Shown: positions 17,159 through 26,793 of the stretch, one piece after another | Layout: every line of letters begins with the position of its first letter | Position numbering within the stretch: position 1 is the stretch's first letter | Assembly: GCF_029267515.1 (NCBI RefSeq) | Contig: NZ_JAJUIS010000003.1 | Coordinates: forward strand, 62,001 to 126,000 | Length of the DNA: 64,000 nucleotides | Reading direction: 5' to 3' | Origin: Seleniivibrio woodruffii | GTDB taxonomy: Bacteria > Chrysiogenota > Deferribacteres > Deferribacterales > Geovibrionaceae | Notes under the pieces: generated by a model | What the model saw: only the letters and a program-made list of their open reading frames with translations | The model's database searches: none | Told to the model about the DNA's origin: nothing | Program-made: the position numbers and the translations under genes

Positions 17159-17428
17159 TCAGAAAGCATTCATTCTTCGTAGCCACGAGGCAATCCCTGC
17201 CGGAAGGTGATACATCGGTTTGTCCGTGACCTCCGCTATCAGCAGGCAAGTTTCCGGTTTCAGGTGGTCGGCAACCGATTCGAAAATCTCTTCGGAAGAG
17301 CTTTCGGTGCGCAAAATCCATGCGTCTTTTTTAAAGCGCACGCCGTCGTGTCTGTTCAGCGCCCCTGTGACAGCGGATTCGGTGGAAAGGTCGTTGTTGA
17401 AGTCACAGCTCACTATGAAAATTTTCAT
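17159..17428 (-). CDS. Small Cas2-fold-like (SinR/VapD-type) protein
   Basis: An 89-residue protein beginning MKIFIVSCDFNN, then a WILRTESSSEEIF segment and LLIAEVTDKPMYHLP. The order strand-DxNN-helix-strand-helix-strand matches the ferredoxin-like fold of Cas2 and of the short SinR/VapD-type proteins that are not part of CRISPR loci. No cas1 or repeat array is present. GGGGG lies directly upstream of the ATG. The gene is divergent from a small HTH protein across an AT-rich 140-base gap, an arrangement seen in toxin-antitoxin and phage-derived control modules. Activity (nuclease or not) is unknown. Confidence 0.6.
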   Translation of the reverse strand: MKIFIVSCDFNNDLSTESAVTGALNRHDGVRFKKDAWILRTESSSEEIFESVADHLKPETCLLIAEVTDKPMYHLPAGIASWLRRMNAF

Positions 17429-17568
17429 AAAGACCCCCTGATAGTAAATACACTAATTGAAAATTATATTGCCAAAATAGACAATTTAGAGTATGAAATA
17501 CAATTATACGCTATGGTTATAAATTTCACAGATATACAAATAGTATTTATGTCTAATTAAGGTGTTAT
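17429..17568. promoter_or_regulatory. AT-rich divergent control region
   Basis: This 140-base gap between the Cas2-like and HTH genes is far richer in A and T than its surroundings. Near its ends lie gtaaatac and gtatttat, which are partly inverted copies and could be a binding site of the HTH protein. No confident -35/-10 pair could be fixed. Confidence 0.35.
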
Positions 17569-17994
17569 ATGGCGGACTTTAGGAAATACGCGTGTGAGAT
17601 AAGCGGTAAGTTATTTAAAGATATCAATAAAAAAGGTATCCGAAGGGAGAAGCTGGCAAAGGAGCTTAACATCTCCGAAAACCAGATAAAGAACTATGCT
17701 TATGACAGCACAAAGTCTGCGACTCTGGAAAACTTTCTTCACGTTCTCATAACATACAAGTGTGAACCCGTGCTTGATCACATGGCAAAGGACATGGGAT
17801 ACAGCATTTTCAAACTGCCGGAAGTCCAGCAGAACGGAACCGGAACCGCCGAACCCGCCGCAGATGCCCTTGCTGCCGTGGCGTCAGCCGTAAGTGCCGG
17901 ACTTAAAGACATCAGCAGTGAAGAAAAAGTACGCCTCATAAGAAGGGCGATAGAGAAACTTCTCATATTGGAAAAGTCAATACAGGGTTCATAA
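17569..17994 (+). CDS. Small HTH protein, phage CII-like
   Basis: A 141-residue protein. Residues 1-75 (ISGKLFKDINKKGIRREKLA, LNISENQIKNYAYDST, ATLENFLHVLITYKCEPVLD) resemble a helix-turn-helix domain of phage regulatory proteins of the CII/CP76 type. A linker rich in Ala, Gly and Pro follows, and the C-terminal 45 residues (SSEEKVRLIRRAIEKLLIL) form a likely amphipathic helix for oligomerisation. AAGGTG precedes the ATG. It faces away from the Cas2-like gene; together they may be a remnant of a mobile element or a control pair. The family call is tentative. Confidence 0.6.
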   Translation: MADFRKYACEISGKLFKDINKKGIRREKLAKELNISENQIKNYAYDSTKSATLENFLHVLITYKCEPVLDHMAKDMGYSIFKLPEVQQNGTGTAEPAADALAAVASAVSAGLKDISSEEKVRLIRRAIEKLLILEKSIQGS

Positions 17995-18107
17995 AATTTT
18001 ACATTCCCCTGCTGTCTGTTGATGATAATCTTTCATTTTTGAGATATACTATAAACATCCGACACAATCAGACTGCGTCTTATGACTGCTTTAAATGGAG
18101 GGAAATA

Positions 18108-19826
18108 GTGAAACGACTCTTTCCGCTGTACTACAACAAAGTCAGTCCGTGCTATGCCAGAGACCATCTCGGCAATCACGGCTGCTATGCAAGAAACGAT
18201 ATCCCAAGATTTCTTTTTCTCGCCTCTGAGGGGCGTTTTGAGGAAGCCTTTTATGTTTTAAAAGAGACAAATCCGTTCAGCTCCGGATGCGGGCGATTTT
18301 GCGACCACCCCTGCGAAACAGCCTGCAACCGTACAAAGTTCGATCAGCCCGTGGATATCAAGGCTCTGGAGCGCTTCGTATCCGACTATGGATATTCAAA
18401 AGGGCTTGTACCGAAAATGCTTTCCGGCGAAAAGGGTAAAAAAATAGCTGTGATAGGTTCCGGTCCCGCCGGACTTGCCGCCGCTTATTTTCTTTCCCGC
18501 CACGGCTACCGCACTGACGTATATGAAAAGCAGCCTGTGGCGGGCGGGCTTCTGACACAGGGCATCCCCGCTTTCCGATATCCCCGCGATGTTTTCGAAA
18601 AAGAATTGGCGTTCATCAAGGCTTCCGGCGTAACTGTGAAGTGCGGCGAAGCTATCGACAAGAACAGATTTCTTAACATTGCACGCGATTATGACGCTGT
18701 GATAGTTGCCACAGGTGCGCATAAGCCTGTGGAGATAGGTATAGAAGGAGAGAAGACCACAGGTGTGGAATCGGCTATCCCTTTCCTGCGGAAGATAAAC
18801 TTTGGAAGGACGGAAGAGCTTAAAATCAGAAAGGGTGAAAAAATAGGCGTTATAGGCGGCGGATATTCCGCCATTGACGTCGCCAGATGCAGCGTGCGTC
18901 TCGGCGCGGAGCCTACGGTTGTATACCGCCGCACCAGAGGCGAGATGACGGCGCACTCCGGCGAGGTTGACGATACTATGAAAGAGGGCGTGGCGTATAA
19001 ATTTCTCCGCCAGCCTCTGCGGATAGAGAAACACGGAGACAAGCTGAAACTTGTTGTTCAGGTGATGAAGCTGGGTCCCGTGGACGAGAGTGGAAGGGCG
19101 AAGCCGTTTGCGGTTTCCGGCGCTTTCGAGGAGCTGATGTTCGACCGCATAGTGCTTGCCGTAGGCGACAGACCCGATCTTTATTTTGTCGGCGAGCGTT
19201 TCACGGTGGATTTCCCAAGAATGGTCTGCCCCGACCTTCAGTACGACGAAAGCAGCAAGATTTTTATAACGGGCGATGCCGCCATGGGTTCCGTGGAGAA
19301 CACAGGAATGGTTGTCCGCGTTGTGGGGCTTGCTCAGGATACTGTGCGTGGGGTACGCGAGTTTCTCGGAGAGAATGTTGCGCAGGATTCCAAACGCGAG
19401 ACAGCTTTCTATAATACACTGAACACGAAATATTTCGATACTGCCGGAAGGCTTGTTGAGGAGGAACTTTCACACGCCGAGCGGGTCGGCAACTTCAAAG
19501 AGGTTGTTAAGACTGTGGACGAGGACATGGCGATGCTGATGGCTTCCCGCTGTTTCAACTGCGGTATCTGTATCAAATGCGACTGGTGTTATTTCTATTC
19601 GGACGGCTCACTTGTCAAGCTGGACAAAGAATGGGTGCCGACGAAAGACGAACACTATTATGAGTTTATAGAGGAGAATATCAGCAGCGCAACCTATAAA
19701 AGCGTTGAGGCGTGCCCCCGTTCGGCACTGACTGTTACGCCTGAGGGTTCGCGTCTGGACGACTTCCGCAAATGTCAGTATATCTCTGCCTGCGAGATAA
19801 CAAGAGGGGAGTGCAAAAATGATTGA
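18108..19826 (+). CDS. Glutamate synthase small-subunit-like NAD(P)H:FAD oxidoreductase
   Basis: About 572 residues of the GltD family: N-terminal iron-sulphur cysteines (SGCGRFCDHPCETACNR), FAD site GSGPAGLAAAYFLSRHGY near residue 117, NAD(P)H site GGGYSAIDVARCSVRLGA near residue 249, FITGDAAMG second FAD contact, then an unusual C-terminus with CFNCGICIKCDWC near residue 482 and EACPRSAL, a possible extra Fe-S site. Start at GTG 18108 is chosen because GGAGGG lies five bases upstream; an ATG at 18039 has no ribosome site. It overlaps the amidotransferase gene by eight bases. In the proposed complex it passes electrons from NAD(P)H toward the FMN subunit. Confidence 0.88.
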   Translation: MKRLFPLYYNKVSPCYARDHLGNHGCYARNDIPRFLFLASEGRFEEAFYVLKETNPFSSGCGRFCDHPCETACNRTKFDQPVDIKALERFVSDYGYSKGLVPKMLSGEKGKKIAVIGSGPAGLAAAYFLSRHGYRTDVYEKQPVAGGLLTQGIPAFRYPRDVFEKELAFIKASGVTVKCGEAIDKNRFLNIARDYDAVIVATGAHKPVEIGIEGEKTTGVESAIPFLRKINFGRTEELKIRKGEKIGVIGGGYSAIDVARCSVRLGAEPTVVYRRTRGEMTAHSGEVDDTMKEGVAYKFLRQPLRIEKHGDKLKLVVQVMKLGPVDESGRAKPFAVSGAFEELMFDRIVLAVGDRPDLYFVGERFTVDFPRMVCPDLQYDESSKIFITGDAAMGSVENTGMVVRVVGLAQDTVRGVREFLGENVAQDSKRETAFYNTLNTKYFDTAGRLVEEELSHAERVGNFKEVVKTVDEDMAMLMASRCFNCGICIKCDWCYFYSDGSLVKLDKEWVPTKDEHYYEFIEENISSATYKSVEACPRSALTVTPEGSRLDDFRKCQYISACEITRGECKND

Positions 19827-21015
19827 AGACAAAGAATATTCAGCCTCCCGCAATCTCAGCGTCAACGATTTTTCAGGCGGGGCGCTCGGACTGCCTAAGG
19901 GTGCCTGCGGTCTGCTTGCCGTTGCCGGGGATTTCAAACTGAGTGCACTGCTGAAAGCGGCAAGATGCCTCCAGTACAGAGGGCGCACAGGTGCGGGCGT
20001 TACGCTTAAAAGCCTTTACAGGGACACCAATTTTTTCAACTTCCATATAATGTTCCGCAGCGCGGACAAGATAGCTGAACTGGAGCAGGTACTCATCACC
20101 ATGGGGCTTCGCATCCTTGAGAAAAAGGATATGGTTCAGCGCAAGTATTATTATGAATACGATCTGCCCGTGATAATGCACTACAGCATCATTCCGCCCT
20201 CGCCGGAGGAGATGATGTTCCGTGAAAAGATAAGGGACGAGAGCATGTATATCAAACGGGTGGTCGCGCGTTTCAACCGCATGTATATCGACGATGCACG
20301 CATCTTTTCCAGTTCGAAATATAACGGCACCTTCCTGACGGCGTTTGAGCTTCAGGACACAATAGACATATACGACCTGCACCAGTATGAGGACAGGTTC
20401 TACGACGCCTGTCTCATCCACCTGCGCTGGCCCACAAGTCAGGGGCGCGGACTCTGGTGGGGACCCCAGCCAATATCTCTTGGTGAGGTCGCGGGAGTGC
20501 ACAACGGGCACCTTTCAAGCGATATGGCAAACGCACGCGCGCTGGAACAGCTTGAGATAATGCTTACCGTGGGCACGGACTCCGAAGCGATTTTCCTTTC
20601 GGTGGAGTATCTTCTTCGCAGCGGGTACAGTCTTGAGGAGATAGAGTGGATAATCTGCCGCAAGTTCCCTCAGGAAGTGAAGCTGATGGCACAGGAGAAA
20701 CAGGAGCAGTATGCTAAGCTCATGGACGATCCGCTTCTTTTCCGTATGAAGATGAGCGGTCCCGCAACGGCGATAACCCTTGTGGACGACGTGCTTGTGG
20801 GCTTTACGGACAGAGACCACCTCCGTTCATTCTCTGTGGGTGTGAACGACAAGATAGCCCTGCTCGGCTCGGAACAGAGGGCTGTAATCTCCGCGGCTTA
20901 TTTCATGCACGAGGAACTGAAAATGTTCGACCCCGAAGCGGGACGCATCGTCGGTTTCACGGTTAAGAACAAGGCTGTTTCCAAACTGGACTACGGGTGG
21001 AAGAAAAATGACTGA
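19819..21015 (+). CDS. Glutamate synthase glutaminase subunit (class II amidotransferase)
   Basis: A 398-residue stand-alone glutaminase like domain 1 of archaeal-type glutamate synthase. Class II (Ntn) features: nucleophile candidate Cys30 in GACGLLAVAG, RGRTGAGV, VAGVHNGHLSS and TVGTDSEAIF, the usual glutamine-binding blocks. If Cys30 is the catalytic residue, 29 residues must be removed to free its amino group, as in GltB and PurF. It would release ammonia for transfer to 2-oxoglutarate on the next gene product. Overlaps both neighbours by eight bases. Because the set is divergent, a different acceptor than 2-oxoglutarate cannot be excluded. Confidence 0.85.
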   Translation: MIEDKEYSASRNLSVNDFSGGALGLPKGACGLLAVAGDFKLSALLKAARCLQYRGRTGAGVTLKSLYRDTNFFNFHIMFRSADKIAELEQVLITMGLRILEKKDMVQRKYYYEYDLPVIMHYSIIPPSPEEMMFREKIRDESMYIKRVVARFNRMYIDDARIFSSSKYNGTFLTAFELQDTIDIYDLHQYEDRFYDACLIHLRWPTSQGRGLWWGPQPISLGEVAGVHNGHLSSDMANARALEQLEIMLTVGTDSEAIFLSVEYLLRSGYSLEEIEWIICRKFPQEVKLMAQEKQEQYAKLMDDPLLFRMKMSGPATAITLVDDVLVGFTDRDHLRSFSVGVNDKIALLGSEQRAVISAAYFMHEELKMFDPEAGRIVGFTVKNKAVSKLDYGWKKND

Positions 21016-23734
21016 TATGAAAAGAGACGTTGTCTTTAAAAGACAGATAAAATATACGGAACCTGCCTCCCGCGGCGTTTATGCGCAGGGGGCAAAATAC
21101 TGGGTGAAGGTCACGGACGAGATTGAAGAGCCGGGCAGGGGATGCGTGCACTGCGGAACCTGCGTTGAAGCCTGCACCCATAACCTGACAAACCCCGCTT
21201 CGCCCGACGGCGTTTTCAGCATGGAGGAGGTCTGCTACGATGCGGACGGAAACCGTGTGCGCGCGGAAGATGCAGACAAGGTGCGCCTCATAGAGAAGAT
21301 CCTCTGGATAAATCCTGATGAGTGCTGCAACTGCAAAAGATGCGTTAAAATGTGTCCCCAGCGGGCGATCAAAGTTTACGAAAACCCAGATTACCACGAC
21401 ATCGGTGTGACTCTCACGGGACATGAGGAGATAAACAATATCCTCAACCGTGCGGCGGGGAAATCCAGCATATCCTCCGCACACCTCGGTCGGGGCAAAT
21501 CAAAACTCTACACCGACTGGCTCATAGACGCGGCTGAGATACTGTCGCCCACCCGTGACCACATGAACGAATATGCGGGACAGATGCGCAGCATGACACT
21601 GGGAAAACGTATCGCAAGATTCAAGTGCGACGTGCCTATAATGGACGTTCACCAGTCATACGGCTCAAACAGCCATGAGGCTGTTCTGGCAAGAATGATG
21701 GCGTGCGTTAAGCTCGGCAGACCCTTTTTCACGGGCGAAGGCTACATCCATCCCGATATGATGCCCGCCGCAAGCCACTGCATACTCCAGTTCGGTTCCG
21801 GCGGATTCGGTCCCTGGGTGGAACTGGACAAGTTCGCTGGCATATCCATGAAATACGGTCAGGATGCGAAAAAGGGCAAGGGCGGTCGTTTACAGGATAA
21901 GAAGAACGACTATGAAATAGCGCTTCTGCGCTGTGTGGAGGCTCTGCGACACCTTAGCTCGCCAAATCCGCAGCACCTTCAATACTCCATAGAGGAACTG
22001 CCCATGCGCGTGGAATCGCTCCGCGCATTGCTGGGCGACAAAAAACTCATTGGTGCCGACGTTTACGGCACAGCATGGAACTTTCCCGAAATCTGCGTGG
22101 CAATAGCCAAGGCAGGTTTTGACTACATAACCATTAAGGCGGGGGACGGCTCAACAGGTGCCGCTCACCTTGTAGACCTGCAAAACCGCGGTCTGAACAT
22201 AATCTATCTCACCCACAAGGCCGACCTCGCGCTCCGCTCAGAAGGTCTGCGCGAACAGATATCCATCATAGCCGAGGGCGGCGTTATGGATTCATTCGGT
22301 GCTATGCTGACCATGCTCGCAGGTGCGGATTTCGTGGGACTTGGTATGCGGACGCTCCACGTTCTCGGCTGTACCCTCTGCCAGCGCTGCCACACAGGTC
22401 AGTGCGCATGGGGTATCACATCCAGAAAATACGGACACCGCATCGACCCCGCAACAGCCAGCGACGGCATAGTGCGTATGATAAAGAGCTTCCACGAGGA
22501 TATGGAGGGCATGGCGGCAGGACTGGGTATGTCAAACCATGCGGACGTTATCGGCGCGCGCCGTTTCAGATACCACGGAAACGATCCGCTGCTGTTCGAA
22601 ACATTCGGCAGGGGTGAAACTCCGAAACAGGTTGCCCATGTGGATGTTCGCGAACGCACCAAAAAGATATTCAAATCCCGCGAGGTGTCATACGCGGAAA
22701 ATACTGAAAAATTTGAGAAAATTCTTCAGAATATAGACGGCGAAAACCTGAAAATCGACGTAGGATTCGACCAGATAGAATCAATGCAGCTCAACCACCT
22801 TATGAAAGAGGCGGCGGATAGAGGCGTGAAAAAGTTCTATCTTGACAACGTGATGGGACAGAGAACCATCGGAACGGGCATCAAATGCGACGAGATAACC
22901 GTGCGCGGACTGGTGGGCAACCACTCTTTCGCTTTCGCGCGGGACGTTAAGATAAACGTTATTCCAAACCACAGCACAATAACCACCGTTCCCGCAAACG
23001 CGCAGGTGGGCGTTGCTAACACTTCAAACCCGTCGGAGATAAATATTGCGGGAGACGTGAGCGACCTTTTCGCCGCATACGCAATCAGCGGAACCTTCCG
23101 TGTGGCAAAGAGCGGCGGCGTGCGCAACCTGCTCCTTATGAAAGCGGGATTGCCCGACGAATGGAAAAAGACAGATGCCGACAAATACGTCGGTGCTGAT
23201 AAAAACGTGATACTGAACGAACTCGTCCGCAGATATCAGAAGCGTAAGGCGAGACGCGTCAAAACGACCTGGGGCGATTTCCTTAAAGCGTTCGAACAGA
23301 AACTGCACAACAGAAAACCCCCCGTTGCCGTTTACGGTCTCGGACACGAAAAGGGTATGGGTGACTATTTCATGGAATATGCACAGGGCGGCATCGGCGT
23401 GGTGCTCAACGTAGTAAACCGCGAAAACCCCATAGGTTATTATGTGTGCAGCGGTATGACCGCGGGCGCGGCGTACATCCGCGGGAACATTGCCGAGGAA
23501 CAGCTCGGCGTTGGCGTGCGCAAGATAGACTATCTGACCATGGCGGACACCGAGTTTCTGAAAGAACAGATAGACGCATTTCTCGATACTTTCAGCGGTG
23601 TGGACATTGATCCGGAATATAACGACAGCCTTAAAGCGTTTAAAGCAAGATATGAGGCGGAACCGAACAGTGTGTTCGGCGGGTTTTGCAAGGTTATACC
23701 GATATCGAGCCTAACAACTGAGTCCAACGAGTAG
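21008..23734 (+). CDS. Glutamate synthase synthase subunit: ferredoxin + FMN + GXGXG domains
   Basis: A 908-residue fusion. Two [4Fe-4S] ferredoxin motifs come first (Cys46/49/52/56 and Cys106/109/112/116), then the FMN TIM barrel (about 190-560) with IKAGDGSTGAAH and IIAEGGV, and the 3Fe-4S-type cluster CTLCQRCHTGQC near residue 455, then the GXGXG beta-helix (about 600-880) with GLGHEKGMGDYFMEYAQGG and LGVGVRKIDYL. Domain order differs from bacterial GltB, where the glutaminase is fused in front. With the two upstream genes it makes a three-subunit glutamate synthase-like enzyme; the added ferredoxins suggest electron entry from, or exit to, ferredoxin. Confidence 0.88.
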   Translation: MTDMKRDVVFKRQIKYTEPASRGVYAQGAKYWVKVTDEIEEPGRGCVHCGTCVEACTHNLTNPASPDGVFSMEEVCYDADGNRVRAEDADKVRLIEKILWINPDECCNCKRCVKMCPQRAIKVYENPDYHDIGVTLTGHEEINNILNRAAGKSSISSAHLGRGKSKLYTDWLIDAAEILSPTRDHMNEYAGQMRSMTLGKRIARFKCDVPIMDVHQSYGSNSHEAVLARMMACVKLGRPFFTGEGYIHPDMMPAASHCILQFGSGGFGPWVELDKFAGISMKYGQDAKKGKGGRLQDKKNDYEIALLRCVEALRHLSSPNPQHLQYSIEELPMRVESLRALLGDKKLIGADVYGTAWNFPEICVAIAKAGFDYITIKAGDGSTGAAHLVDLQNRGLNIIYLTHKADLALRSEGLREQISIIAEGGVMDSFGAMLTMLAGADFVGLGMRTLHVLGCTLCQRCHTGQCAWGITSRKYGHRIDPATASDGIVRMIKSFHEDMEGMAAGLGMSNHADVIGARRFRYHGNDPLLFETFGRGETPKQVAHVDVRERTKKIFKSREVSYAENTEKFEKILQNIDGENLKIDVGFDQIESMQLNHLMKEAADRGVKKFYLDNVMGQRTIGTGIKCDEITVRGLVGNHSFAFARDVKINVIPNHSTITTVPANAQVGVANTSNPSEINIAGDVSDLFAAYAISGTFRVAKSGGVRNLLLMKAGLPDEWKKTDADKYVGADKNVILNELVRRYQKRKARRVKTTWGDFLKAFEQKLHNRKPPVAVYGLGHEKGMGDYFMEYAQGGIGVVLNVVNRENPIGYYVCSGMTAGAAYIRGNIAEEQLGVGVRKIDYLTMADTEFLKEQIDAFLDTFSGVDIDPEYNDSLKAFKARYEAEPNSVFGGFCKVIPISSLTTESNE

Positions 23735-23770
23735 ATTCTTTTTATGACGCTTCGCATGTCTGCGTGTCGT

Positions 23771-23894
23771 GAAAAAATATTGCTCATGTACTTATATGTA
23801 CACTGCGCATATTTTTTTCCCTTCCGCCTTGACCTGCTTGGTTCTAAAAAGAAGCGGGGTTGCCTTGATATGCTTGCATTTGCCCAGCGGAAGG
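23771..23894. other. Structured non-coding stretch behind the glutamate synthase operon
   Basis: An imperfect inverted repeat of about 21 bases (arms 23771-23791 and 23798-23819) is followed by ccttccgc (23820-23827) and its complement gcggaagg (23887-23894). No gene is visible. It could be a transcript end, a small RNA or the remains of a mobile element. Confidence 0.4.
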
Positions 23895-23902
23895 TAAATA
23901 CA

Positions 23903-23926
23903 GTCTCTGCGAGCGGAAGCAGTTTC
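23903..23926. repeat. Short copy of the dispersed GAGACTGCTTC/TCGCAGAGAC repeat
   Basis: Read on the minus strand it gives AACTGCTTCC followed by CTCGCAGAGAC, both halves of the repeat seen in longer form at 16511-16688. Confidence 0.45.
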
Positions 23927-23938
23927 GACTACATAAAA

Positions 23939-23970
23939 AAAAGCCCTCTGATTAAGGTCAGAGGGCTTTT
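23939..23970. terminator. Bidirectional terminator
   Basis: A perfect 13-bp stem (aaaagccctctga / tcagagggctttt) with a 6-base loop. The minus strand continues with a longer T run, ending the exported-protein gene; the plus strand has four T inside the stem. Confidence 0.92.
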
Positions 23971-23992
23971 CTGTATCATTATCAAACAGAGA

Positions 23993-24727
23993 TTACTGTT
24001 CTTCGCCCATGGAGTCGTTGATGCCAACCTTTTTATATCCGGCAGGAATGGAAAACTTGCCGTTGTCTATCGGCTTGGTTGAAACCGACTGTAATACTGT
24101 TGTGTACGAGTCCATGGCGCCAGCGCTCATGGGTACTCCGGGGATGCTGTGGACGGTTCTTTCATAGATGATGTAGCCGACCTTTTCGGATATCTCGTCC
24201 AGTTTCGTGCGGACAGGGTCGATATTCCCTTCAAAATCCATTACTTTCAGCCAGTTTTTGAGTGCCGCGCCGTTTATCTCGTTCAGAATTAAATGACGCA
24301 CCTGCGGCGAAACGCATATCTGCGATGTGGCGGGCTGGTTTTGCAGTCCGACCTCATATCTGTCACAGGCGTAGCCGCCGTATTCACCTTTGCCTGTTTT
24401 CTTGATAACAACAGGCGCTTTCAGTCCGGCTTCCGCATTGAACTGATCCGCCATATCAGTGTCAATTCCCTCCATGGACGCTTTGTTCATATCGGCAAGC
24501 TCTTTAAAGGTTGCCTTGAAATACGTTTTGCTTTCAGGATTAAAACCGTAAACTGTCTGGGTTTTCAGGTCGGTGATGTTAAGAATCTGTCCGTTTTCCT
24601 GAACGGCAACCCTGTTCTTTGAAAAATAGCTGACGGAAACCACCCCGTCTGTTTTTTCAGTCAGGGTTACATCGGCAAAAGCATACATTGCAAAAAATGT
24701 TAATACAGTTACCAAAAACCTCTTCAT
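23993..24727 (-). CDS. Exported protein of unknown function
   Basis: About 244 residues with a clear signal peptide (MKRFLVTVLTFFAMYAFA). The mature part is rich in beta-strand-like segments and contains two cysteines (YACDRYEV and SQICVSPQ) that could form a disulphide. The pattern of ETYF-type repeats (VYGFNPESKTYFKATFKELADM) recalls DUF4412-like periplasmic proteins that report on bound small molecules, but the match is weak. ATG at 24727 is preferred over the upstream ATG at 24829 because it gives a signal peptide and has GGAG upstream. It stands alone between a terminator and a divergent sensor kinase. Confidence 0.75.
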   Translation of the reverse strand: MKRFLVTVLTFFAMYAFADVTLTEKTDGVVSVSYFSKNRVAVQENGQILNITDLKTQTVYGFNPESKTYFKATFKELADMNKASMEGIDTDMADQFNAEAGLKAPVVIKKTGKGEYGGYACDRYEVGLQNQPATSQICVSPQVRHLILNEINGAALKNWLKVMDFEGNIDPVRTKLDEISEKVGYIIYERTVHSIPGVPMSAGAMDSYTTVLQSVSTKPIDNGKFSIPAGYKKVGINDSMGEEQ

Positions 24728-24903
24728 ATGTGATGCTCCGTTACACACAAGCGTTATAAACCGATTATATGATACCTTATATGAATTGATAAATAAATAG
24801 TCAAACTTTACCTGAGAGGTAAAAATCACGTTTTATGTCCTTTTTTTATGCTATAATTTCAATTATCGGTTTTTTATTAATCTTTAATTAATTGGAGCTT
24901 ATC

Positions 24904-26793
24904 TTGCATGACAGTAAGCGGGCGGTTTTGCTCTTCATACTTCTTTCCTTTCTGACCATCGCAGCCGGAGCCGTTGTTACAGGATATTGGTATGTGAATA
25001 CTAAATCCATCTATGAGCAAAGACTTATTGAGATTGTGCGCGCCCGCAAAGATATATTTATCTCCGTTTATGCAAAACTTTATGAAAATAATCCGGAAAC
25101 CGCGGCGGCTGGCGCTGTTGATGTTCTCAGAAAAAGTTTCAGTCCGACCGTATATAAAAATTATTCCAGCGAGTTTTATATAGCGTCACTAACAGGCGGC
25201 AACTTTGCGATATTAAGCCATAGCAGGCGTGAAAACTTCGACGATGCCGCAGGCAGTTTTTCAAACGTGCCTTCCGATTCCATCCTTGCCCTTGCCCTGT
25301 CAGACCGGAGCGGACTTACATCCGCAACGGATTACACAGGGGAAAAAGTACTGGCGGCGTATGACCATGTGGACATAGGAAGCGTGCGCTACGGCATGGT
25401 AGCCAAGATAAGATACAGCGAGGTAATTTCTCCGAAAACAAAAGCGGTTGTGTCGTCCGTTCTGATGGCGCTGGTGATAATTGTCGGCGGCGGACTGGGG
25501 TTTTATATATTTTCCGCGAGGCGCGTGGACAGGCTTATAAAGGCGAAGAAGGAACTGGAGCTTTACGGAGATATCTTCGACAGTCTGGATGAGTATGTGG
25601 CGTTTCTGGATGCCGACCTGAAATATCTTTCCGCAAATAAAGCGTACCTCTCCATTCTTAACGCCGAACTGAAGGACATTATAGGAAAACCGTTCGGTGA
25701 AAAGATGAAAAAAAACCAGATGGACGAGATACTCTCTCCATATTTTAAACAGGCGCAGCAGGGACATTTCGTCTCCTTTTCCGGCTGGTTTACTTTGCCG
25801 GGCAGAGGCGAGACATACGTTGATGCAGCTTTCCTGCCTCACAAAGTTGACAATATTGTGCAGGGCGTTGTTATCCGCGCCAGCGACAGAACGCAGGAGG
25901 CGGTGGCGAAAGAGGCGCTTATTTCCCGCTCTAAAGAGCTGCAGAGGCTCACAGCGGAGCTGGAACAGAGGGTTCGCGAAGAAACCGCAAAACGGATGAT
26001 GCAGGAGCAGCTTTTTTTCGAGCAGAAGAAATTTGCCGACATGGGGCAAATGATAAATGCCATAGCCCACCAGTGGAGGCAGCCCATAAACTCGGTCGGA
26101 TTGTATATTCAGCTTGTTTACGAGAGCTTTAAAGACAATTCTCTGGACGAGGCTATGCTTGAAAACTTTAAAATGGACTCCATGAAGCTGATCCAGCACA
26201 TGTCGAAGACCATTGACGATTTCCGTAGTTTCTTCAATCCGCGCAGCGAGGAGACCTCTTTTGAGGTGATAAAGGCGGTTATAGACACTGTTTCTCTGGT
26301 TGAGGCACAGCTTAAAAACGTTTCAATAGAGTTCACAATAACATGCAGATGCAGGGAGAGGGATTTTGAAGCGTGTAACAATCTCCTTCGTCCCCCTTGC
26401 GAGCTGCCTGAAACCCTTGTCAGCGGCTTTTCGTCAGAGTTTCGTCAGGTTCTGATGAATATTGTTCAGAACGCCAAGGATGTTTTAGCGGACAAACAAG
26501 GCAGTAAGAAGGTAACGGTAGCCGTGTCAGCTCTGGACGAAAATGTCACCGTGTCGATATCGGACAACGGCGGAGGTGTACCGGATGGTATAAAACATAA
26601 AATTTTCGACCCGTATTTCACCACCAAACCTGAAGGAAAGGGCACGGGAATAGGGCTCTACATGTCACGCATGATAATTGAAGAGCATATGGGCGGAAAA
26701 ATATCCGTGAACAACGATGAAAGCGGAGCGGTTTTCATAATAGTCCTGCCGCGTATCAGCCCCAGAATGAAAAAATTTAATCCGGCAGCGTGA
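24904..26793 (+). CDS. Membrane PAS sensor histidine kinase with four-Cys insert (K2)
   Basis: About 629 residues: membrane helix ([20 protein letters not shown]), periplasmic sensor of some 145 residues that looks Cache-like, second helix ([18 protein letters not shown]), PAS, coiled coil, phosphoacceptor [16 protein letters not shown] (His389) and GHKL ATPase with [21 protein letters not shown] and [19 protein letters not shown]. Cysteines 481, 483, 491 and 499 (C-x-C-x7-C-x7-C) sit just before the N-box. TTG at 24904 is favoured as start because GGAG lies six bases upstream. Its stop overlaps the convergent phzF-like gene by 17 bases. No regulator gene is adjacent. Confidence 0.92.
   Translation: MHDSKRAVLLFILLSFLTIAAGAVVTGYWYVNTKSIYEQRLIEIVRARKDIFISVYAKLYENNPETAAAGAVDVLRKSFSPTVYKNYSSEFYIASLTGGNFAILSHSRRENFDDAAGSFSNVPSDSILALALSDRSGLTSATDYTGEKVLAAYDHVDIGSVRYGMVAKIRYSEVISPKTKAVVSSVLMALVIIVGGGLGFYIFSARRVDRLIKAKKELELYGDIFDSLDEYVAFLDADLKYLSANKAYLSILNAELKDIIGKPFGEKMKKNQMDEILSPYFKQAQQGHFVSFSGWFTLPGRGETYVDAAFLPHKVDNIVQGVVIRASDRTQEAVAKEALISRSKELQRLTAELEQRVREETAKRMMQEQLFFEQKKFADMGQMINAIAHQWRQPINSVGLYIQLVYESFKDNSLDEAMLENFKMDSMKLIQHMSKTIDDFRSFFNPRSEETSFEVIKAVIDTVSLVEAQLKNVSIEFTITCRCRERDFEACNNLLRPPCELPETLVSGFSSEFRQVLMNIVQNAKDVLADKQGSKKVTVAVSALDENVTVSISDNGGGVPDGIKHKIFDPYFTTKPEGKGTGIGLYMSRMIIEEHMGGKISVNNDESGAVFIIVLPRISPRMKKFNPAA

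Noticed and set aside
17159-17428. Cas2 of a CRISPR-Cas locus
   Set aside because: No cas1, no effector and no spaced repeats are found in the window; the stand-alone SinR/VapD-type reading is better.
18039-18107. Upstream ATG start for the GltD-like subunit
   Set aside because: No ribosome site, and GTG 18108 has GGAGGG at ideal distance with a family-like N-terminus.
23735-23992. Hidden small gene between glutamate synthase and the exported protein
   Set aside because: The only frame is short, crosses inverted repeats and lacks a ribosome site; treated as structured non-coding DNA.
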